Below, one piece after another: positions 59,029 through 64,000 of a stretch of 64,000 nucleotides of DNA (its first letter is position 1; each line of letters opens with the position of its first letter). Made by a program: the position numbers and the translations under genes. Source of the stretch: Lachnospiraceae bacterium oral taxon 500 (GTDB lineage Bacteria > Bacillota > Clostridia > Lachnospirales > Vallitaleaceae); NCBI GenBank assembly GCA_002999035.1, contig CP027241.1, positions 1,553,001-1,617,000 of the forward strand, given 5' to 3'. Below the pieces are notes generated by a model. The model was not told the origin of the DNA. It ran no database searches and was given only the letters and a program-made list of their open reading frames with translations.

Positions 59029-59427
59029 ATGCGAAAACGATATAACACGCCGCACCGCAGCCGGGTAGTCAAGACACGCATGACCGAGGAAGAATACGCC
59101 GAGTTTGCGGAAAGGCTTTCTGCTTACAACATGAGCCAAGCCGAGTTTATCCGGCAAGCCATAACCGGGGCAGCCATACGCCCCATCATAACCGTTTCCC
59201 CCGTCAATGACGAGTTGCTTGCCGCTGTCGGGAAGCTGACCGCCGAATACGGCAGGATCGGCGGCAACTTAAACCAGATAGCCCGGACGCTGAACGAGTG
59301 GCACAGCCCCTACCCGCAGCTTGCCGGGGAGGTACGGGCGGCGGTTTCCGACCTTGCTGCCCTAAAGTTTGAAGTCTTGCAGAAAGTGGGTGACGCTGTT
59401 GGCAACATTCAAACATATCAGCTCTAA
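59029..59427 (+). CDS. MobC relaxosome accessory protein
   Basis: A 132-residue protein. RVVKTRMTEEEYAEFAERLS and MSQAEFIRQAITG form a ribbon-helix-helix start. The C-terminal MobC motif is YGRIGGNLNQIARTLNEW. It binds oriT and helps the relaxase. I chose ATG 59029, eight bases after GAAGGAGG. It overlaps the relaxase start by 29 bases. Confidence 0.88.
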   Translation: MRKRYNTPHRSRVVKTRMTEEEYAEFAERLSAYNMSQAEFIRQAITGAAIRPIITVSPVNDELLAAVGKLTAEYGRIGGNLNQIARTLNEWHSPYPQLAGEVRAAVSDLAALKFEVLQKVGDAVGNIQTYQL

Positions 59428-61021
59428 AAATGCGGACTATGGCGCAGCGGAAGCCTATCTCACATTTGAGCATGACGAGTTTACCATGAAGCCCACCCTT
59501 GATGAAAACGGGCGGCTGATACCGAGGGAGGATTACCGCATTTCTTCCCTCAACTGTGGGGGCGAGGATTTCGCTGTTGCCTGTATGCGGGCTAATCTCC
59601 GCTATGAGAAAAACCAAAAACGGGAAGATGTGAAAAGCCACCACTATATCATCAGCTTTGACCCACGGGACGGGACAGACAACGGCTTGACCGTAGACCG
59701 GGCGCAGGAGCTGGGCGAGCAGTTCTGTAAAGAGCATTTCCCCGGACACCAAGCCTTAGTCTGCACCCACCCGGACGGGCATAACCACAGCGGCAATATC
59801 CATGTGCATATCGTCATCAACTCCCTGCGGATTTATGAAGTCCCGCTTCTGCCCTACATGGACAGACCAGCCGACACACGGGAGGGCTGCAAGCACCGCT
59901 GCACCAACGCCGCTATGGAATATTTCAAGAGTGAAGTCATGGAGATGTGCCACCGGGAGGGGCTTTACCAAATCGACCTCCTAAGCGGCAGCAAGGAACG
60001 GATAACCGAACGGGAATACTGGGCGGCAAAGAAAGGACAGCTTGCCCTTGATAAAGAGAACGCTGTCAGAGAAGCCGCAGGACAGCCGACCAAGCCCACC
60101 AAGTTTGAAACGGACAAGGCGAAGCTGCGCCGGACGATACGGCAGGCACTTTCCCAAGCTGGCAGCTTTGACGAATTTTCTTCCCTTTTGCTGCGGGAGG
60201 GTGTGACCGTCAAGGAGAGCCGGGGGCGGCTTTCCTACCTCACGCCGGACAGGACAAAGCCTATCACAGCCCGGAAGCTGGGGGACGATTTTGACAAGGC
60301 TGCTGTCCTTGTCCTGCTTACGCAGAACGCCCACAGAGCCGCCGAACAGAGCAAAGCCATACTCGAATACCCTGCCGCGGTTAAAAAGCTGTCACAAGGG
60401 GAAAAAACCACAAAAACCACCCCGGCAGACAACACCTTGCAGCGCATGGTTGACCGGGAAGCCAAGCGAGCCGAGGGCAAGGGCGTGGGCTATGACCGCT
60501 GGGCGGCAAAGCACAACCTAAAGCAAATGGCAGCTACCGTTACCGCCTATCAGCAGTACGGCTTTTCTTCCCCGGAGGAACTGGACGAAGCCTGTTCTGC
60601 CGCCTATACCGCCATGCGGGAAAGCCTTACAGAGCTGAAGCAGATGGAAAAGACGCTGAACGGGAAAAAGGAGCTGCAACGGCAGGTGCTTGCCTATTCC
60701 AAGACCCGCCCTGTCCGGGACGGGCTGAAACAGCAGAAAAACGCCAAAGCAAAAGCAGCCTACCGTCAGAAGTACGAAAGCGACTTTATCATAGCAGACG
60801 CAGCCGCCCGCTATTTCAGGGAAAACGGCATTTCCAAGCTGCCGAGCTATAAAGCCCTGCAAGCAGAGATTGAAACCCTTATCCAAGAGAAAAACAGCGG
60901 CTACAACGATTACCGGGCAAAACGGGAGGAATACCGCCGCTTACAGACTGTCAAGGGCAATATCGACCAGATTTTACACCGGGAGCGCAAGCCTGTGAAA
61001 AGGCAGGAACAGGAACGATAA
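59399..61021 (+). CDS. MobP-type relaxase
   Basis: A 540-residue relaxase. The histidine cluster HNHSGNIHVHIVINS (about residues 132-146) and YIISFDPRDG form the nuclease site, with catalytic Tyr candidates in ADYGAAEAYLTF near the start. The C-terminal half is helical. I chose TTG 59399 (MATFKHISSK), typical of Tn1549-like relaxases. It cuts oriT together with MobC. Confidence 0.88.
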   Translation: MATFKHISSKNADYGAAEAYLTFEHDEFTMKPTLDENGRLIPREDYRISSLNCGGEDFAVACMRANLRYEKNQKREDVKSHHYIISFDPRDGTDNGLTVDRAQELGEQFCKEHFPGHQALVCTHPDGHNHSGNIHVHIVINSLRIYEVPLLPYMDRPADTREGCKHRCTNAAMEYFKSEVMEMCHREGLYQIDLLSGSKERITEREYWAAKKGQLALDKENAVREAAGQPTKPTKFETDKAKLRRTIRQALSQAGSFDEFSSLLLREGVTVKESRGRLSYLTPDRTKPITARKLGDDFDKAAVLVLLTQNAHRAAEQSKAILEYPAAVKKLSQGEKTTKTTPADNTLQRMVDREAKRAEGKGVGYDRWAAKHNLKQMAATVTAYQQYGFSSPEELDEACSAAYTAMRESLTELKQMEKTLNGKKELQRQVLAYSKTRPVRDGLKQQKNAKAKAAYRQKYESDFIIADAAARYFRENGISKLPSYKALQAEIETLIQEKNSGYNDYRAKREEYRRLQTVKGNIDQILHRERKPVKRQEQER

Positions 61022-61206
61022 AAACCGCCCCAAAATGTACCCGAACCTATACAGAACAAGGGGGCTGCCCCGTACCCTATCCGCAAATACCAAAGGATTT
61101 TTTAACGGGCTTATAGGGCAGAAAAAACCCGAAAATGATACCGAGATGATACAGAATTACCGCCGATACCGCCACACCAGCGGAAACGGCAGAAAGGAGC
61201 GCACCC

Positions 61207-61419
61207 ATGCCAAGAATGAGCAAGAAACGGCGGCTGGAATGGTCTTTTTTCCTGCGGCAAGTGAAAGTCGGGAATTCCACCTGCGATCGTATCACATACA
61301 ATGACCTCTGCCGGGGCTGTACCCATAGCTGCAAGCAGAGCTTCCGGGCGGTTATCATACTCTGCCCCCACTACTACTCCAAACGCCGGAAAAAGGAGGA
61401 CAGGGACAATGGCAGATAA
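61207..61419 (+). CDS. Small Cys-rich protein of Tn1549-type elements
   Basis: A 70-residue basic protein (MSKKRRLEWSFFLRQVKVGN) with CRGCTHSCK and a further Cys, so a zinc-binding fold is likely. It is a standard small gene between relaxase and replication genes in these elements. Role unknown. It overlaps the next gene by 11 bases. Confidence 0.7.
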   Translation: MPRMSKKRRLEWSFFLRQVKVGNSTCDRITYNDLCRGCTHSCKQSFRAVIILCPHYYSKRRKKEDRDNGR

Positions 61420-62158
61420 CCGCAAGTATTACTACCTCAAGCTGAAAGAGAACTTTTTTGACAGCGACTCCATTGTGCTGCTGGAAGATATGAAAGACGG
61501 GATTTTATACTCCAATATCCTCTTGAAGCTGTACTTAAAATCGCTGAAAAACGGCGGGAAATTGCAGCTTGACGAGCATATCCCCTACACAGCGCAGATG
61601 ATAGCGACACTGACCCGCCACCAGATAGGGACGGTTGAGAGGGCTTTAGAGATTTTCCGGCAGTTGGGGCTTGTGGAGCAGCTTGACAGCGGGGCTTTCT
61701 ATATGACCGACATTGAGCTGATGATAGGACAGTCCTCTACCGAAGCCGAGCGGAAACGGGCTGCAAGACTGGAAAACAAGGCACTTTTACCGCCCCGGAC
61801 AAAAGGCGGACATTTGTCCGACATTCGTCCACCAGAGATAGAGATAGAGTTAGAGAAAGAGATAGAGATAGAAAAAGAGAGAGAGGGAGAAACGGGACAC
61901 CCCGCCCCCGCCGCTTATGGCAGATACAACAATGTGATACTGACCGATACAGAGCTTTCCGGGCTAAAAACAGAGTTGCCCGACAAGTGGGAGTATTATA
62001 TTGACCGGCTTTCCTGCCATATCGCTTCCACCGGGAAACAGTACCACAGCCATGCAGCCACCATTTACAAGTGGGCGCAGGAGGACGCTGCCAAAGGCAA
62101 GGCTGCCCCGAAACAGGGCATACCCGATTATTCATGCAAGGAGGGCGAGAGCTTATGA
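61409..62158 (+). CDS. Replication initiator / phage replisome organizer-like protein
   Basis: A 249-residue protein. Residues 1-120 are the replisome-organizer N-terminal winged helix (YYYLKLKENFFDSDSIVLLE, TLTRHQIGTVERALEIFRQL). A Glu/Lys-rich repeat linker lies near 145-170, and the C-terminal helical part follows. It would start replication of the excised circle with the DnaC-like ATPase. AAAGGAGG precedes ATG 61409. It overlaps the next start (ATGA). Confidence 0.85.
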   Translation: MADNRKYYYLKLKENFFDSDSIVLLEDMKDGILYSNILLKLYLKSLKNGGKLQLDEHIPYTAQMIATLTRHQIGTVERALEIFRQLGLVEQLDSGAFYMTDIELMIGQSSTEAERKRAARLENKALLPPRTKGGHLSDIRPPEIEIELEKEIEIEKEREGETGHPAPAAYGRYNNVILTDTELSGLKTELPDKWEYYIDRLSCHIASTGKQYHSHAATIYKWAQEDAAKGKAAPKQGIPDYSCKEGESL

Positions 62159-63009
62159 AAAACGGAATTGAAGCTATGATTACGGACATTACAGCCACTA
62201 CCGCCGAAGCGGAGGACTACACAGGCGAGGACGGGCTTTTATACTGCGGTAAGTGCCATACGCCCAAAGAAGCCTATTTTGCAGAGGGAAAGACTTGTTT
62301 CGGGCGTGACCGCCACCCGGCAGAGTGCGACTGCCAGCGGGCAGCCCGTGAAAAGCAGCAAGCCGCCGAAAGCCGACAGAAGCACCTTGAAAAAGTGGAG
62401 GACTTGAAACGCCGGGGCTTTACCGACCCTGCTATGCGGAACTGGACATTTGAGCATGACAACGGCAGAAACCCGCAGACCGAAACCGCCCGCTTTTATG
62501 TGGAGAGCTGGGAAACCATGCAGGCTGAAAATATCGGCTACCTGTTTTGGGGCGGCGTGGGGACGGGAAAAAGCTACCTTGCCGCCTGTATCGCCAACGC
62601 CCTTATGGAAAAAGAGGTTGCCGTCTGCATGACAAACTTTGCAACGATACTGGGTGACCTTGCCGCCAGCTTTGAGGGCAGGAACGAATATATTTCCCGC
62701 CTTTGCAGCTACCCTCTGCTGATACTTGATGATTTCGGTATGGAGCGAGGAACAGAATACGGGCTGGAACAGGTTTACAGCGTGATTGACAGCCGTTACC
62801 GAAGCGGCAAGCCGCTGATCGCCACGACCAACCTCACGCTGGAGGAATTGCAGCACCCGCAGGACACGCCCCACGCCCGTATCTATGACAGGCTGACTTC
62901 CATGTGCGCCCCCGTCCGCTTCACGGGCAGCAACTTCCGAAAGGAAACCGCACAGGAAAAGCTGGAACGCTTAAAGCAACTGATGAAGCAGCGAAAGGAG
63001 AGCCTATGA
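62155..63009 (+). CDS. DnaC-like helicase-loader ATPase
   Basis: A 284-residue AAA+ protein. N-terminal zinc-finger-like cysteines (CGKCHTP, CFGRDRHPAECDC) occupy residues 31-63. Walker A is FWGGVGTGKSYLA and Walker B is LLILDDFGMERG, with sensor ATTNLT. It loads the helicase for element replication. It overlaps the upstream gene by four bases. Confidence 0.88.
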   Translation: MKNGIEAMITDITATTAEAEDYTGEDGLLYCGKCHTPKEAYFAEGKTCFGRDRHPAECDCQRAAREKQQAAESRQKHLEKVEDLKRRGFTDPAMRNWTFEHDNGRNPQTETARFYVESWETMQAENIGYLFWGGVGTGKSYLAACIANALMEKEVAVCMTNFATILGDLAASFEGRNEYISRLCSYPLLILDDFGMERGTEYGLEQVYSVIDSRYRSGKPLIATTNLTLEELQHPQDTPHARIYDRLTSMCAPVRFTGSNFRKETAQEKLERLKQLMKQRKESL

Positions 63010-63194
63010 CAGAAACGAAACAGACAAGCACCACCAAAACAGACCGCCGCCCGGACTGTGTGACGGAAATCCGCATGGGCAACTCCGTCCTTACCGTTTC
63101 CGGCTTCTTCAAGCAGGGCGCAACCGACACCGCAGCCGACAAGATGATGAAAGTGCTGGAAGCGGAAGCTGCTACACAAAAAACGGCGATTTGA
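63006..63194 (+). CDS. TnpW-like transposon protein
   Basis: A 62-residue protein with CVTEIRMGNSVLTVSGFFKQ then TDTAADKMMKVLEAE. It matches the small TnpW-type proteins of these elements, located just before the serine recombinase. ATG 63006 overlaps the DnaC-like stop. Confidence 0.75.
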   Translation: MTETKQTSTTKTDRRPDCVTEIRMGNSVLTVSGFFKQGATDTAADKMMKVLEAEAATQKTAI

Positions 63195-63305
63195 CCGACC
63201 ATAAAGAAGCAGATTTGACGCTTTTGCCGCTATACAGACAGCCGCCCCATGTGGTACAATCAAGGTACGGAATAGTGGGGCTGGCTGTCGGAAACGGAGG
63301 ATTTT

Positions 63306-64000
63306 ATGTTAAGACAGACCAACCAACAACCAATTACCGCCCTTTACCCAAGACTATCCCATGAGGACGAGCTGCAAGGCGAAAGCAATTCCATTTCCAA
63401 TCAGAAGCGTATCCTTGAAACCTATGCAAAGCAGAACGGCTTTTCCAATCTGCGCTGGTACACGGACGACGGTTATTCTGGTGCGAACTTTCAAAGACCC
63501 GGTTTTCAAGCCATGCTTGCGGACATTGAAGCCGGAAAAGTCGGGACAGTTATCGTAAAGGATATGTCGAGGTTAGGGCGAAACTACCTGCAAGTGGGAA
63601 TGTACACGGAAATGATTTTCCCACAGAAAGGTGTCCGCTTCATCGCTATCAATGACGGAGTGGACAGCGCACAGGGCGACAATGACTTTGCCCCGCTGCG
63701 GAATATCTTTAACGAATGGCTGGTGAGAGATACGAGCAAGAAAATCAAAGCAGTAAAACGCTCAAAAGGCATGAATGGCAAGCCCATCACAAGCAAGCCT
63801 GTGTATGGCTACCTCATGGACGAGGATGAAAATTTCATTATTGACGAGGAAGCTGCACCCGTAGTCAAGCAGATATACAACCTCTGTCTTGCCGGGAATG
63901 GTCCGACCAAGATAGCCCGTATGCTCACAGAGCAGCAAATCCCCACGCCGGGAACGCTTGAATACCGCAGGACGGGCAGCACCCGCCGCTACCACCCCGG
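63306..64000 (+). CDS. Large serine recombinase (TnpX-like), cut by window edge
   Basis: The frame from ATG 63306 (GGAGG upstream) is open to the end of the window, 231 codons. It has the catalytic domain: RLSHEDELQGESNSISNQKR (Ser), DDGYSGANFQRPGFQ and VIVKDMSRLGRNYLQVGMY. The recombinase domain begins near residue 165. It presumably excises and inserts the GC-rich element. Its counterpart at 45056 is similar in plan but differs in sequence. Confidence 0.92.
   Translation, partial: MLRQTNQQPITALYPRLSHEDELQGESNSISNQKRILETYAKQNGFSNLRWYTDDGYSGANFQRPGFQAMLADIEAGKVGTVIVKDMSRLGRNYLQVGMYTEMIFPQKGVRFIAINDGVDSAQGDNDFAPLRNIFNEWLVRDTSKKIKAVKRSKGMNGKPITSKPVYGYLMDEDENFIIDEEAAPVVKQIYNLCLAGNGPTKIARMLTEQQIPTPGTLEYRRTGSTRRYHP

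Larger units (their letters stand above)
57561..64000 (+). mobile_element. GC-rich mobilizable element (Tn4451/Tn1549-like genes), partial
   Basis: From about 57.6 kb the base composition becomes clearly richer in G and C. The genes are sigma-like and HTH regulators, MobC, MobP relaxase, a replication initiator, DnaC-like ATPase, a TnpW-like protein and a serine recombinase. The set matches mobilizable or Tn1549-related elements. The left end is not defined, and the right end lies outside the window. It is a different acquisition from the AT-rich elements to the left. Confidence 0.7.

Noticed and set aside
61301-61408. Upstream extension of the replication initiator
   Set aside because: It overlaps the small Cys-rich gene; ATG 61409 follows AAAGGAGG and gives the family start.
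1-64000. CRISPR arrays, rRNA and tRNA genes
   Set aside because: No regularly spaced repeat-spacer array and no rRNA or tRNA-like sequence was recognised by reading; a covariance-model search would be needed to be certain for tRNAs.

Overview
The window comes from a low-to-mid GC Gram-positive anaerobe of the Clostridia (Bacillota), probably a gut or gut-like species. The left edge carries a standard Clostridia housekeeping block: a YvcK-type factor, WhiA, an HPr/Crh-like protein, an RdgB-type pyrophosphatase, a NusG-domain-II protein and a Gx-type membrane transporter. Everything to the right of about 4.06 kb is accessory DNA. The species cannot be named from the sequence alone.

Layout. (1) 1-4.06 kb: chromosomal core, with an unusual 145-bp imperfect palindrome between yvcK and whiA. 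(2) 4.06-7.13 kb: a decayed defence-type island. Two pieces of a type I restriction S-subunit gene share a 13-bp direct repeat and flank a truncated tyrosine integrase and an AAA/DUF4143 ATPase. (3) 7.13-about 41.95 kb: a nearly complete Mu-like transposable prophage of about 35 kb. In order it carries a LexA-like repressor, a Cro/Ner-like regulator, MuA-type DDE transposase, MuB-type ATPase, small early genes, Gp16-like and Mor-like activators, a NusG-like antiterminator, terminase, SPP1-like portal and MuF head genes, capsid, a contractile tail (sheath, tube, tape measure, baseplate), a tail fibre, a tyrosine recombinase, lysis genes, a DNA adenine methylase and an HTH regulator. (4) 41.97-53.07 kb: remains of a conjugative or mobilizable element (DUF3847, oriT-like region, MobQ relaxase, VirD4, SSB, Maff2). 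Its virD4 gene is split by a second, intact-looking 6.1-kb serine-recombinase mobilizable element with its own MobQ relaxase. (5) 53.1-57.6 kb: a resistance and cargo segment with a P-loop kinase, an attenuator-controlled tet ribosomal protection gene, a membrane XRE regulator and a SAM methyltransferase. (6) 57.6-64.0 kb: a GC-rich mobilizable element (sigma-like and HTH regulators, MobC, MobP-type relaxase, replication initiator, DnaC-like ATPase, TnpW-like protein) ending in a serine recombinase cut by the window edge.

The most striking system is in the prophage. The tail-fibre gene (35283-36224) is followed by an oppositely oriented, promoterless alternative fibre C-terminus. Both are bounded by perfect 22-bp inverted repeats (35984-36005 and 36464-36485), and a tyrosine recombinase gene starts just outside. 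This reads as a host-range switch that exchanges the last 72 residues for a different 80 residues. Mu does the equivalent with the serine invertase Gin; here the enzyme is a tyrosine recombinase. Other notable points are a MuF head protein carrying a JAB/RadC-like metallopeptidase tail with a small gene overlapping its end, a papain-like protease with three S-layer-homology repeats in the lysis region, a phage NusG paralogue just upstream of a repeat-rich leader of the head and tail operon, and the base-exact insertion of one mobilizable element inside virD4 of another.

How the parts work together. The repressor and its operator-containing early promoter control lysogeny. MuA and MuB would replicate the phage by transposition, the Mor-like protein would switch on later genes, and the NusG-like protein probably helps polymerase through the long morphogenesis operon. 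The conjugation genes are mostly remnants, but relaxases, oriT-like regions and serine recombinases remain for mobilization in trans. All functions were assigned by reading motifs and gene order; no database search was run.
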